A stretch of DNA of 64,000 bases from an unidentified bacterial endosymbiont (lineage in GTDB: Bacteria; Pseudomonadota; Gammaproteobacteria; Enterobacterales; Enterobacteriaceae): assembly GCF_918797525.1 (NCBI RefSeq), contig NZ_OU963893.1:2790001-2854000 (forward strand), written 5' to 3'. Both the position numbers and the translations under genes were made by a program. Numbering within the stretch: the first letter of the stretch is position 1; every line of letters starts with the position of its first letter. Positions 1 to 9,426 of this stretch are shown piece after piece. The notes below the pieces were generated by a model. The model was not told the origin of the DNA. It saw only the letters and a list, made by a program, of their open reading frames with translations, and searched no databases.

Positions 1-2438
1 CAGTGGGTACCACAGCGCAGCGTCGCCCCCAACGCCTCGGGGGAATCACAGCCTGCGGCAATGGCCTCGCGTATCGCGTTTTCACCAATGCTAAAGCAGC
101 TACAGAGTATCCGCCCCGGGTCGACGTGCCTGCCCGGCGGCTGTCCGTTCAGCAGTGCATGGCGTTCGGCGGGCAACTCCGGCGCGGTTCGCAGGGCCTC
201 TTCAATAAACGTATGCGCCAGCACCGGCAATGCAGTGCCTTCCCAGAAGCCGAGCATCAGTTCGCCATTATGCCAGGCCAGCACGCTGCTGCGCTCGCCG
301 GTTTGGGCTATTTGCATCTGCCAGCCGTGTTCATTGCACAGCGCCATGATCCACCCCAGCATCGGTTTCTCACTCGCCAGGGTGATGCGCGAGGCTTTGC
401 GCCATCCGTAGACGGCAGCCGGTAGTTCAGGCAACTGGCGCGCGTAAAGCTCCCCTTGCCAGCCCGGCTGCCACGGCATGATCCTGACGGCAGTTTGTTT
501 ACTCTCGGGCTGGCCTGAGAGCGGGTCGCGGCGCCCTTCCGTCAGCGCGTTAACCTTCCCCTGGCGGGCAAACTGGGTGTTCCAGTGCATTGGCGCAAAC
601 GCCTCGCCTGCCCGCTGAGCATCGGTGATGCGCACTCTGGCAACCATCACCCCGCGCGGGGAATGGATCCGCGCCAGCTGTCCGTCACGCAGGTCAAACC
701 GCGCGGCGTCGGCGGGGCAGACCTCAACGCGCGGTTCGTCGATATGCTGCATCAGCCGCGGGACATAGCCCGTGCGGGTCATGGTGTGCCATTGATCGCG
801 GATCCGCCCGCTGTTTAGTAGCAGCGGGTAGAGGGTATCGACCGTCGCACCATGCCGCTGCGGTTCGACGGGCACAATCTGCCTGCACGGAAAATTCCCC
901 GTCGCCCACTGATAAGGCTCGAGCGCGTCCCACGCCTCTGGGGTGAGCGTAGCCAGTTCATGAAGATTAAGCGCCCGTTCACCATTATTTTCAAACGCCG
1001 TCAGCCGGGCATGTTCACAAAATATCGCCTGAGGATCTTCCCAGGCGAACGCCTCGCCGTAGCCGAGCCGCTCCGCCACCCGGGCGATGATCCACCAGTC
1101 CGCTTTTGCCTCCCCCGGGGCGGGCAAAAAGGCGCGCTGGCGCGAGATGCGGCGCTCGGAGTTGGTGACGGTGCCGTTTTTCTCCCCCCAGCCCAGGGCC
1201 GGAAAACGAATATGGGCATACCGGCTGGTGTCGGTCTCCCGCATCACCTCAGAGACAATCACCAGCGGGCAATTTGCCAGCGCCTGACACACGGCATGGC
1301 TGTCCGGCATCGACACCGCCGGGTTGGTGCCCATGATCCACACCGCTTTCACCTCGCCGCGGGCAATGGCGTCAAACAGCTCCACGGCCATCAGCCCCGG
1401 CGTTTGCGCCAGCCGCTCCGTTCCCCAGAAGCGGGCAACGCGCGCGAGATCGTCCGGTTCAAAATTCATGTGCGCCGCCAGCTGATTCGCCAGCCCACCG
1501 ACTTCACGTCCCCCCATTGCATTAGGCTGTCCGGTGAGCGAAAACGGGCCACAGCCCTGACGATTGAATTTCCCGCTGGCAAGATGGACGTTGATAATGG
1601 CATTACACTTGTCGCTACCGCTGGAAGACTGATTGACGCCCATGGTGTAGAGCGTGATGGCGCGCGGTGCCGAGCTAAACCAGTCGTAAAAGCTGAGGAT
1701 CGCTTCCGGCGCCAGGTCGCAGAAGGCTGCCACGCGGCTGACCGGCCACGCCTCCGTGCCCTGAATCCGGTTGAGTAAACCGACAAACAGCCCGGCGTCA
1801 CTGCCGGGGGCTAACGCCAGGTGCAGGTCAGCGATATCACAGGTGGCGGTTTTACGTGGGTCGATGACCACCACTTTCATCTGCGGGTTGCGGTTGCGCG
1901 CCTGAACCAGCCGCTGATACAGAACCGGGTGGGTCCATGCCGCATTCGAGCCAACCAGCACCACCAGATCGCTGTTTTCCACATCCTCATAGCTGCACGG
2001 CACCACATCTTCACCGAATGCGCGCTTGTAGCCAACCACCGCCGAAGACATGCACAGCCGCGAGTTGGTATCAATATTCGCCGCGCCAATAAACCCCTTC
2101 ATCAGCTTATTGGCGGCATAATAATCCTCGGTTAAGAGCTGACCAGAGGCATAAAACGCCACGGCCTGCGGTCCCCAGGTAGCGATGATCTCCCGTAGCC
2201 GTTCGCCTGCCGCCGCCAGCGCCTGCGGCCACCCCTCCTGCTGGCCGTCCACCTCGGGATGCAGCAATCGTCCCTGCAGCCCGGTGGCTTCCCCCAACGC
2301 CGATCCCTTAACGCACAGGCGTCCGTAACTGGCTGGATGGGTTTCATCTCCACGCACCGTGACCGTATCGCCATCCACCCTGGCGACCACGCCGCAGCCG
2401 ACTCCGCAGTAGGGGCAGGTTGTTCGGGTTTCCTTCAT
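1..2438 (-). CDS. nasA: Assimilatory nitrate reductase catalytic subunit NasA (3' end cut by window edge)
   Basis: Molybdopterin oxidoreductase reducing nitrate to nitrite in the cytoplasm for nitrogen assimilation. My translation of the minus strand from ATG 2438 stays open to base 1, about 812 codons, so roughly the last 50 residues lie outside. The N terminus has the 4Fe-4S motif CPYCGVGC (residues 8-15), with a further Cys in RLCVKG. Mid-protein segments such as MGTNPAVSMPDS and FPALGWGEKNGTVTNSERR are typical of the Nas/Nap/Fdh family. Near the window edge CSCFSIGENAIREAI begins a BFD-like [2Fe-2S] domain, known at the C terminus of Klebsiella NasA. The start codon overlaps the stop of the upstream nasC-nasB gene as ATGA, implying translational coupling. 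It is the last visible gene of the nas operon. Family assignment is firm; the true end is unseen. Confidence 0.93.
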   Translation of the reverse strand, partial: MKETRTTCPYCGVGCGVVARVDGDTVTVRGDETHPASYGRLCVKGSALGEATGLQGRLLHPEVDGQQEGWPQALAAAGERLREIIATWGPQAVAFYASGQLLTEDYYAANKLMKGFIGAANIDTNSRLCMSSAVVGYKRAFGEDVVPCSYEDVENSDLVVLVGSNAAWTHPVLYQRLVQARNRNPQMKVVVIDPRKTATCDIADLHLALAPGSDAGLFVGLLNRIQGTEAWPVSRVAAFCDLAPEAILSFYDWFSSAPRAITLYTMGVNQSSSGSDKCNAIINVHLASGKFNRQGCGPFSLTGQPNAMGGREVGGLANQLAAHMNFEPDDLARVARFWGTERLAQTPGLMAVELFDAIARGEVKAVWIMGTNPAVSMPDSHAVCQALANCPLVIVSEVMRETDTSRYAHIRFPALGWGEKNGTVTNSERRISRQRAFLPAPGEAKADWWIIARVAERLGYGEAFAWEDPQAIFCEHARLTAFENNGERALNLHELATLTPEAWDALEPYQWATGNFPCRQIVPVEPQRHGATVDTLYPLLLNSGRIRDQWHTMTRTGYVPRLMQHIDEPRVEVCPADAARFDLRDGQLARIHSPRGVMVARVRITDAQRAGEAFAPMHWNTQFARQGKVNALTEGRRDPLSGQPESKQTAVRIMPWQPGWQGELYARQLPELPAAVYGWRKASRITLASEKPMLGWIMALCNEHGWQMQIAQTGERSSVLAWHNGELMLGFWEGTALPVLAHTFIEEALRTAPELPAERHALLNGQPPGRHVDPGRILCSCFSIGENAIREAIAAGCDSPEALGATLRCGTH

Positions 2439-5400
2439 GATGCCTCCGCACGTAAGACCAGCACCTCGTTCCCCACCCACACCGTGCCGTTTTCAATTTT
2501 CACCGGCCAGGCGCGCACGGCGGGTTCACCGCTGTCGACCCGGCAACCATCCCTCAGGCGAATACGCTGTTTATAGAGGGGCGAGATAACCATTGGCTCA
2601 CCTGCCGCATCGCCGAGGATGCCGCGCGACAGCACGTCGGCATTGCTGCCCGGCTCCCTGTCGTCAAGGGCATAGACGGATGTGCCAAAGCGGAACAGCG
2701 CGATCGGCTTGCGGCCCAGGCGTGCGCCAATCCCTGCCTGCTCGGGAATGTCGTCGACGGTACAGATCGCCTGCCAGCGTTTAGTTTCATCCGTCGGCTG
2801 GCGGTTCACCCCGGTGCGGAACAGGGCAAGCCGGTCAGGATCGTTTAGGGTGGTTTGCCATTCGCACTGGTAGGTTTCCACAATGCGGGCCATCTCCTGT
2901 TCCAGCTCGTGGGCGATGCCAAGGCTGTCGTTAAGAATAACGTCCCGCAGATACTCCAGCCCTCCTTCGAGGTTGTCCATCCAGGTACTGGTGCGCTGCA
3001 GACGATCCGCCGTGCGAATGTAAAACATCAGGAAACGGTCAACGGTGCGAAGCAGCGTCTCGTCGTCCAGATCGCTGGCAAACAGATCCGCATGACGCGG
3101 CTTCATGCCGCCGTTTCCGCACAGATAGAGGTTCCAGCCCTTGTCCGTGGCAATCACCCCGACGTCCTTACTCTGCGCCTCCGCGCATTCCCGGGTGCAG
3201 CCGGAGACCGCCATTTTGATTTTGTGCGGAGCGCGAAGTCCTTTGTAGCGGTGCTCCAGTTTGACCGCCAGGCCCGTGGAATTCTGAACGCCGTAACGGC
3301 ACCAGGTGGAGCCGACGCAGGACTTCACCGTGCGCAGGGATTTGCCATACGCGTGCCCGGTCTCAAACCCGGCCGCCACCAGCGCCTGCCAGATGTCCGG
3401 TAGTTGTTCGAGGGTAGCGCCAAACAGATCAATACGCTGCCCGCCGGTTATCTTGCTGTAGAGCTGGTAGCGTTTCGCTATCAGACCAATGGCAATCAGC
3501 CCGTCGGCCGTCACTTCTCCGGCAGGCATACGCGGCACAATTGAGTAGGTTCCATCCTTCTGGATGTTAGCGAAATAGCGATCGTTGGTATCCTGCAGGG
3601 GAAGATGGGCCGGTTTGAGCAGGTACTCATTCCAGCACGAGGCAAGCACCGATCCCACCAGCGGCTTACAAATTTCACACCCGTGGCCCTGCCCGTAACG
3701 GCTGATAAGCTGATCGAAGGTGCGGATGTGGTTAACGCGCACCAGGTGGTAAATCTGCTGGCGCGAGTACGGGAAGTGTTCGCAAATATCCTTTTTCACC
3801 TCTACACCCTGCGCTGCAAGCTGGCACTCCAGTACCTGTTTTACCAGCGCGCTACAGCCCCCGCAGCCGGTTGCCGCTTTGGTACAGTGCTTAATAGCCG
3901 CGATGTCCGTCGCACCGCCGCTGACCGCCTGGCAAATATTACCTTTTGTCACGTTATGGCAGGAGCAAATCTGCGCGCTTTCCGGCAGGGACGCCACGCC
4001 GGAGGCTTTGGGCGCACTGTCAGAGAAGGCGGGTAAAATCAGCGTTTCAGGCGCCTTCGGCAGCTCAATGCCGTTGAGCATCATCTGCACCAGGGTGGAA
4101 TACTCGCTGGCATCCCCCACCAGCACGCCGCCCAACAGGGTTTTACCGTCATCGCTGACCACGATCTTTTTATAGATTTGCCGTGGGCCGTGGGTCCACT
4201 GGTAGCTTAATGCCCCCGGCGTTGTGCCATGCGCATCGCCGAACGAGGCCACATCCACCCCCAGCAGCTTGAGTTTGGTGCTCATATCGGCCCCGGTGAA
4301 CCGTTGCGCTTCGCCCGCCAGCGCGGCGGCCGCCACGCGCGCCATCTGATAGCCCGGCGCCACCAGGCCGAAGATTTTCCCCTCCCACAGGGCGCATTCG
4401 CCAATGGCAAAGACGTTTTCATCAGAGGTCCGGCACTGATTATCAATGCCGATCCCGCCGCGCTCGCCCGTGACCAGCCCGCTACTGCGCGCCAGCGCGT
4501 CCTGCGGGCGTATACCGGCGGAAAAGACCACCATATCGGTTGCCAGCTGTTCGCCGTCGGCAAAGTGCAATACCAGCCCATCGGCCTCGCATGCGATTTC
4601 CCGGGTGGCTTTACGGGTGTGTACCCCAACGCCGAGCGCCTCGATTTTTTTTCGCAGCATGGCCGCGCCGTCGTTGTCGAGCTGCACCGCCATCAGGTTG
4701 GGGGCAAACTCCACCACGTGAGTTTCCAGCCCTAACTGCTTCAGGGCATTCGCTGCTTCCAGCCCCAGCAGGCCGCCGCCAATGACCACGCCACGACGGG
4801 CTTCCCCGGCATGTGCGGAAATGGCGTCTAAATCATCCAGCGTGCGGTAGACAAAACAGCCCGGCAGATCGTTGCCCGGTATCGGGGGCACGAAGGGATA
4901 GGAGCCGGTCGCCAGCACCAGTTTGTCCCAGTGGGCTTCGTGCCCGCTGGCGGTACGTACGACCTGGGTATCACGGTCGATGGCGACAATCTGTTGCGAC
5001 AGGCGCAGCTCGATAGCGTTGTTGGTAAAGAAATCGCCCTCCACCAGCGAGAGTGATTCTGCGCTGCGTCCGCCAAAATACTGCGAAAGATGAACCCGGT
5101 CGTAGGCGGCATAACGCTCTTCGCCAAAGACGATAATCTGATAGTGCTGGTGCAGATTACGTTTTACGCAATCGACGAGAAAATGATGGCCGACCATACC
5201 GTGTCCAACCACCACCAGAGTAGGTTTTGTCATCGCGTTGTCTCCTGCAACCTGGGGTTGCGTCGTCGTGAAACAGTCGAACAGCCAGTCCGGACGTGCG
5301 GGAGCCGCTGTTGCCAGTAAATCGGTAAAGGTTGCCGCGCTGCGACAATCCCCCATCAGTTGCACGCCTTCCAGCGCGCCGTGATGCACCAGCAAACGTC

Positions 5401-6424
5401 GATAGTGACGGGCCTGGGGATCCCACGCGTGCCAGACCTCATCGTCTGGTTGCGCCACCGCGCGCCCGAGGCTGAACAACTCCACGCCCGTCACCTTAAG
5501 ACGCATCCCCCGGTCGGTAAGCGTAAATGGCGCGCCCGGCTCGTCGGCGAGACGGGCAGCGAGAATATCCGCCTGTGCCAGACAGGGAGCGACCACGCCA
5601 AACGTCTGGCCGTCAATCTCACAGCATTCGCCGATAGCGCTGATATTGGCCACCGAGCTTTGCATCTGACCGTCGACCACAATGCCGCGAACGCAGCGTA
5701 GGCCGCTGGCTTGCGCCAGCCCGACGTTGGGCCGCACCCCTGTCGCCAGCACCACGCGGGTGGCCGCTATCCTCTGCCCGTTGAGCAACGTCACCGACCC
5801 CGCCGTAATGGACGCAATGCCGGATGAGAGCTCACTGTTAACACCGCGCCCGGCCAGGGCTTCTTCAAGCAGCAGTCCCGCCCGCTGGTCAAGCTGGTGT
5901 TCCATTAGCCACGGTCCGCGATGCACCAGCGTGACGTTGTCACCCGAAAGGGCCAGCGCGGCGGCGGCCTCGACGCCGAGTACGCCCCCGCCCAGCACCA
6001 CCGCCGGGCCGGGCCGCTGCTGGAGGGCGCGGGTATCTGACAGGGTGCGGAAGGTAAAAACGTGTGCCGCATTTACGCCAGGGATAGCGGGGACAACAGG
6101 CTGCGACCCGGTGGCAAACACCAGATGATCCCAGTCGACCGTCTGAGACGTTGTCTGTACTACCCGACAAACACTGTCCACCGAGCTAACCTTTTCGCCC
6201 CTGAGCACCGTGACGCCGCGCGCGCCATACCACGCATCATTCTGCAGGCGAATGTTTTGCGCCTGCTTTTCCCCACCCAGCACTGGCGTAAGCTGGATAC
6301 GGTTATAAGCATGCTCAGGCTCCTCGCCGATGACGATGATGGCGAAGCGACCGGGAGCACGCGCGGTCAGCGTGGCAATCAGCCGTGTTGCCGCCATCCC
6401 ATTGCCGATAATGACCAGTCGCAT
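2435..6424 (-). CDS. nasB: Fused NasC-NasB: nitrate reductase electron-transfer flavoprotein joined to NAD(P)H nitrite reductase
   Basis: One 1329-codon frame with two enzymes in series. Residues 1 to about 395 are a rubredoxin-reductase-like FAD/NAD(P)H module (GNGMAATR, VLGGGVLGVEAA), resembling NasC, which passes electrons to NasA. Residues 398-1329 are a complete NirB-type nitrite reductase: second FAD/NAD module (VVVGHGMVGHHFL, GGGLLGLEAANAL), BFD-like [2Fe-2S] domain (ICSCHNVTKG, ATGCGGC), and siroheme/4Fe-4S domain with CVGSTWC and CTREC at roughly 1035-1085. From about 1225 there is a NirD-like Rieske fold lacking the usual Cys-His ligand pairs (LDDREPG stands where CPH is expected). 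Met398 (5231-5233) is preceded by AGGAG at good distance, so NasB may also be made separately. K. oxytoca nasC and nasB are described as separate genes, so this is either a fusion or an annotation difference. Product functions are family knowledge. Confidence 0.9.
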   Translation of the reverse strand: MRLVIIGNGMAATRLIATLTARAPGRFAIIVIGEEPEHAYNRIQLTPVLGGEKQAQNIRLQNDAWYGARGVTVLRGEKVSSVDSVCRVVQTTSQTVDWDHLVFATGSQPVVPAIPGVNAAHVFTFRTLSDTRALQQRPGPAVVLGGGVLGVEAAAALALSGDNVTLVHRGPWLMEHQLDQRAGLLLEEALAGRGVNSELSSGIASITAGSVTLLNGQRIAATRVVLATGVRPNVGLAQASGLRCVRGIVVDGQMQSSVANISAIGECCEIDGQTFGVVAPCLAQADILAARLADEPGAPFTLTDRGMRLKVTGVELFSLGRAVAQPDDEVWHAWDPQARHYRRLLVHHGALEGVQLMGDCRSAATFTDLLATAAPARPDWLFDCFTTTQPQVAGDNAMTKPTLVVVGHGMVGHHFLVDCVKRNLHQHYQIIVFGEERYAAYDRVHLSQYFGGRSAESLSLVEGDFFTNNAIELRLSQQIVAIDRDTQVVRTASGHEAHWDKLVLATGSYPFVPPIPGNDLPGCFVYRTLDDLDAISAHAGEARRGVVIGGGLLGLEAANALKQLGLETHVVEFAPNLMAVQLDNDGAAMLRKKIEALGVGVHTRKATREIACEADGLVLHFADGEQLATDMVVFSAGIRPQDALARSSGLVTGERGGIGIDNQCRTSDENVFAIGECALWEGKIFGLVAPGYQMARVAAAALAGEAQRFTGADMSTKLKLLGVDVASFGDAHGTTPGALSYQWTHGPRQIYKKIVVSDDGKTLLGGVLVGDASEYSTLVQMMLNGIELPKAPETLILPAFSDSAPKASGVASLPESAQICSCHNVTKGNICQAVSGGATDIAAIKHCTKAATGCGGCSALVKQVLECQLAAQGVEVKKDICEHFPYSRQQIYHLVRVNHIRTFDQLISRYGQGHGCEICKPLVGSVLASCWNEYLLKPAHLPLQDTNDRYFANIQKDGTYSIVPRMPAGEVTADGLIAIGLIAKRYQLYSKITGGQRIDLFGATLEQLPDIWQALVAAGFETGHAYGKSLRTVKSCVGSTWCRYGVQNSTGLAVKLEHRYKGLRAPHKIKMAVSGCTRECAEAQSKDVGVIATDKGWNLYLCGNGGMKPRHADLFASDLDDETLLRTVDRFLMFYIRTADRLQRTSTWMDNLEGGLEYLRDVILNDSLGIAHELEQEMARIVETYQCEWQTTLNDPDRLALFRTGVNRQPTDETKRWQAICTVDDIPEQAGIGARLGRKPIALFRFGTSVYALDDREPGSNADVLSRGILGDAAGEPMVISPLYKQRIRLRDGCRVDSGEPAVRAWPVKIENGTVWVGNEVLVLRAEAS

Positions 6425-6435
6425 TAAGGCCCCCG

Positions 6436-7224
6436 TTACGCCGCTTTGGGCTGTTTTTCATAAAGGAAATGCAGGATCTGCTGGCGCAGATGGTGGTAAC
6501 GGCTCTCTTGCGCCAGCAGCACCCGGTTACGCGGGCGCGGCAGGTCAACGCGCAGGATCTCGCCCACCGTTGCCGCCGGGCCGTTGGTCATCATCATCAC
6601 GCGGTCAGAGAGCAGGACCGCTTCATCAACGTCGTGAGTGATCAGCACAATGGTGGTGTTCAGCGCCTGCTGAATTTGCATCACGGAGTCCTGAAGATGA
6701 GCACGCGTCAGCGCATCCAGCGCGCCGAATGGCTCATCCATCAGCAACACCTTCGGCTTCATCGCCAGCGCACGGGCAATGCCCACGCGCTGCTTCATAC
6801 CGCCGGAGATCTCCCCGGGACGTTTATGCAGGGCATGCCCCATCTGCACGCGAATGAGGTTGTGCTCAATCCACTCCCTGCGCTCCGCCTTGTTCAGGGT
6901 ACGGCGAAACACCTGATCCACCGCCAGCGCAACATTGTCGAAGCAGGTCAGCCACGGCAGCAGGGAGTGGTTCTGGAACACCACCGCGCGCTCAGGCCCC
7001 GGCCCGGCAATTTCGCGGTTATCACAGAGAAGCCCGCCTTCGGTGGGGAGCGTTATCCCGGCGATCAGGTTCAGCAGCGTCGATTTGCCGCAGCCAGAGT
7101 GGCCAATCAGACTCACGGTTTCACCTTCGTGGATATCAAAAGAGACGTTTTGCAGCGCCAGGAACTCGCCGCTGGCAGTAGCGAAACGCTGGCTTACCGC
7201 CTGCACCTGAATTATCGGTTTCAT
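6436..7224 (-). CDS. nasD: Nitrate/nitrite ABC transporter ATP-binding protein NasD
   Basis: Cytoplasmic ATPase of the NasFED importer. Walker A GHSGCGKST, the linker variant EISGGMKQR and Walker B VLLMDEPFGALD are all present, followed by the switch His in ITHDVDEAV. It belongs to the nitrate/sulfonate/taurine ATPase group. A GTG at 7230 is in frame, but AAGGAG overlaps it; the ATG at 7224 sits five bases after AAGGAG and gives 262 residues, so I prefer it. It lies between nasE, whose stop is 7234, and nasC-nasB. Confidence is high for the family and for nitrate as substrate, given the operon. Confidence 0.93.
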   Translation of the reverse strand: MKPIIQVQAVSQRFATASGEFLALQNVSFDIHEGETVSLIGHSGCGKSTLLNLIAGITLPTEGGLLCDNREIAGPGPERAVVFQNHSLLPWLTCFDNVALAVDQVFRRTLNKAERREWIEHNLIRVQMGHALHKRPGEISGGMKQRVGIARALAMKPKVLLMDEPFGALDALTRAHLQDSVMQIQQALNTTIVLITHDVDEAVLLSDRVMMMTNGPAATVGEILRVDLPRPRNRVLLAQESRYHHLRQQILHFLYEKQPKAA

Positions 7225-7233
7225 TGTCACTCC

Positions 7234-8115
7234 TTATTTTTCCTGCCAGCTAAAACGACGGGCGATCAGCATCAGCCCCTGCTCCAGCAGCAACCCGACC
7301 ACGCCAATAATGACGATAGCGATGAGAATGTTTTCGACGTTGAGATTGTTCCACTCATTCCAGATCCAAAAGCCGATGCCTAAGCCCCCGGTCAACATTT
7401 CAGCGGCAACAATCACCAGCCAGGCGATACCGATGGAGAGACGCACGCCGGTCAGCACCGCTGGCAGCACGGCGGGGAAGAGAATGCGGCGCATAATGGT
7501 CCACTCGGAGAGCTGCAGTACGCGCGCCACGTTAAGGTAATCGTCCGGGATACGGCGTACCCCTTCAGCGGTGTTGATCACCATCGGCCAGACGGAGCAG
7601 ATAAAAATGGTCCAGCTCGACGCCGGTTCCGCTTTCTGGAACAGCAGCAGGCCGATAGGCAGCCAGGCCAGCGGGCTTACCGGGCGCAGCAACGCGATAA
7701 GCGGGTTGAACATGCGCGAGAAAAAGGTGAAGCGGCCAATCAGGAAGCCAAGCGGAATGCCGACGAATGCCGCCAGCCCGAAGCCCACCGCCACGCGCTG
7801 CAGCGAGGCCAGCACGTTCCAGCCGATGCCCATATCATTAGGCCCGTCGCGATAGAAAGGATCGGCGAATAAGGTCATTGCCGACTCCAGCGTGCTGAGC
7901 GGCGTCGGGAAGCCTTTGCTGTTCATCGCCGCCAGTTGCCAGAGCAACACCAGCAGCCCTAGCCCCAGAAACGCCGGAATGATGCGCTGGAAAAAATCGT
8001 TTACGCGGCGCGCCAACACGGGCGCGGGACGGCGAACCGCAAGTGGAGGCAGAACGATCACCTCCCCGCTTACCGGCGTCTTTTGTTTCGATTTGGTACG
8101 CTGCAGATGCGGCAT
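7234..8115 (-). CDS. nasE: Nitrate/nitrite ABC transporter permease NasE
   Basis: Inner-membrane permease of the nitrate importer, 293 residues. A hydrophilic N-terminal stretch of about 45 residues precedes several hydrophobic helices, and the ATPase-contacting EAA-like region appears around AEGVRRIPDDYLNVARVLQ, as in NtrB/SsuC-type BPD permeases. It starts two bases after the nasF stop region and ends just before nasD, so the three transporter genes are tightly packed. Function as a nitrate channel partner of NasF and NasD follows from operon context and family. Confidence 0.92.
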   Translation of the reverse strand: MPHLQRTKSKQKTPVSGEVIVLPPLAVRRPAPVLARRVNDFFQRIIPAFLGLGLLVLLWQLAAMNSKGFPTPLSTLESAMTLFADPFYRDGPNDMGIGWNVLASLQRVAVGFGLAAFVGIPLGFLIGRFTFFSRMFNPLIALLRPVSPLAWLPIGLLLFQKAEPASSWTIFICSVWPMVINTAEGVRRIPDDYLNVARVLQLSEWTIMRRILFPAVLPAVLTGVRLSIGIAWLVIVAAEMLTGGLGIGFWIWNEWNNLNVENILIAIVIIGVVGLLLEQGLMLIARRFSWQEK

Positions 8116-8117
8116 AA

Positions 8118-9365
8118 TCAGGCCCCTTTACGGTGAATGGCGAAGCGGTTGGCGTATCCCTGTGGGTCGGCGCCGTTCCAGACGGAACCGTCCATCAATG
8201 TGCTGCTGCGGTAGGGTGATGACGGGGCGGCAATACCGCCCACCGCCGCGGCGGCTTCCTGCCAGAGCGCGGTCTGGTTAATACGTTGTGCAATCGCCGC
8301 GTAATCCGGCTCGGTTGTGAGCAAACCCCAGCGGCGGAACTGTGTTAAGAACCACATACCGTCGGAGAGATACGGGTAGCTCACCGCGCCCTCATTGAAG
8401 AAGCGAATCGGATGCGCGTCCTGCCAGCTCTGCCCGATGCCGTTGTCGTATTCACCCAGCATCCGTGCGGTGAGGTACTGCTCTTTGCAGTTCAGCCACG
8501 CCCGACGCGAGAGGATCTGCGCGGTTTCGCGTTTGTTGTCCGGGGAAGCGTCTATCCAGCGCGCGGCCTCCATCACCGCGCTCACCAGGGCGCGTGCGGT
8601 GTGCGGGTTTTTATCGACCCACTCGCGGCGCGTACCGAGAATTTTTTCCGGATGGTCGGGCCAGATCGACTGCGACGTGGCGGCGGTAAAACCAATACGG
8701 TCGTTAATGGCGCGCGCATTCCACGGTTCGCCCACGCAAAAGCCGACCATATTACCAATGCGCATATTCATCACCATTTGCGGCGGCGCTACCACGACGG
8801 TACGGACATCGTCGAACGGATTAATCCCCGCGCTGGCCAGCCAGTAGTACAGCCACATGGCATGCGTCCCGGTCGGGAAGGTATGCGCAAAGGTGTAAGT
8901 GCCCGGCGCCTGCTGCCCGATAAGCGTCTTCAGAGCGTCCGGATCGCGCACGCCCTTCTCCGCCAGCTCGCCTGAGAGGGTAATGGCCTGGCCGTTTTGG
9001 TTGAGCGTCATCAGGTTCGCCATTGGCTGCGCTTTACCCGCGATGCCCAGCTCCAGCCCGTACAGCAGACCATAGAGCATATGTGCCGCATCCAGTTCGC
9101 CCGCGACCAGCTTGTCCCGCACCGCCGCCCAGCTTGCCTCTTTAGTGGGCACGATGGTAATGCCATATTTTTTATCGAAGCCTTTAAGCGCCGCGATAAC
9201 CACCGGCGCGCAGTCGGTCAATGGGATAAACCCGACACGTACCTTCTCCTGCTCAGGCTTATCCGAGCCTGCCGCCCACGCGGCCTGCATGACGCCCGGT
9301 AACAGCATTGCGCCGCTCGCCAGCATGCTGGCCTGTAAAAACCGCCGTCTCGACAAATCCGCCAT
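8118..9365 (-). CDS. nasF: Periplasmic nitrate-binding protein NasF with Tat-type signal
   Basis: Substrate-binding component of the NasFED importer, NrtA/NMT1-like, 415 residues from ATG 9365. An upstream in-frame start at 9416 would add 17 residues, but it lies inside the terminator hairpin of the leader; the ATG at 9365 follows CAGGAG with a five-base spacer and exposes a twin-arginine signal (SRRRFLQASML), so it is chosen. A hydrophobic stretch and an AWA-type cleavage site follow. A Tat signal suggests export after folding, as seen in several NrtA-like proteins. First gene of the nas operon; its expression should depend on the sigma-54 promoter and leader antiterminator directly upstream. 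Confidence 0.93.
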   Translation of the reverse strand: MADLSRRRFLQASMLASGAMLLPGVMQAAWAAGSDKPEQEKVRVGFIPLTDCAPVVIAALKGFDKKYGITIVPTKEASWAAVRDKLVAGELDAAHMLYGLLYGLELGIAGKAQPMANLMTLNQNGQAITLSGELAEKGVRDPDALKTLIGQQAPGTYTFAHTFPTGTHAMWLYYWLASAGINPFDDVRTVVVAPPQMVMNMRIGNMVGFCVGEPWNARAINDRIGFTAATSQSIWPDHPEKILGTRREWVDKNPHTARALVSAVMEAARWIDASPDNKRETAQILSRRAWLNCKEQYLTARMLGEYDNGIGQSWQDAHPIRFFNEGAVSYPYLSDGMWFLTQFRRWGLLTTEPDYAAIAQRINQTALWQEAAAAVGGIAAPSSPYRSSTLMDGSVWNGADPQGYANRFAIHRKGA

Positions 9366-9386
9366 GTCTACTCCTGAAAAAAAACC

Positions 9387-9426
9387 AAAAAAAAGCGCCC
9401 TGCCGTGCCGAAGCACCGCTGGACGC
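9387..9426 (-). terminator. Rho-independent terminator in the nasF leader
   Basis: On the minus strand GCGTCC pairs with GGGCGC (one G-U pair), then GC with GC, then GTGC with GCAC around a TTCG tetraloop, separated by single mismatches; eight T residues follow (9387-9394). It lies between the promoter and the nasF start, so it would stop transcription before the operon unless antitermination occurs. Its 5' arm (9421-9426 side) is shared with the second leader hairpin. Confidence 0.9.

Noticed and set aside
852..1778. 308-codon plus-strand open frame
   Set aside because: Lies antisense to nasA, whose translation is clearly conserved; no recognisable protein or ribosome-binding site.
2855..3403. 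182-codon plus-strand open frame
   Set aside because: Antisense shadow of the nitrite reductase gene in GC-rich DNA.
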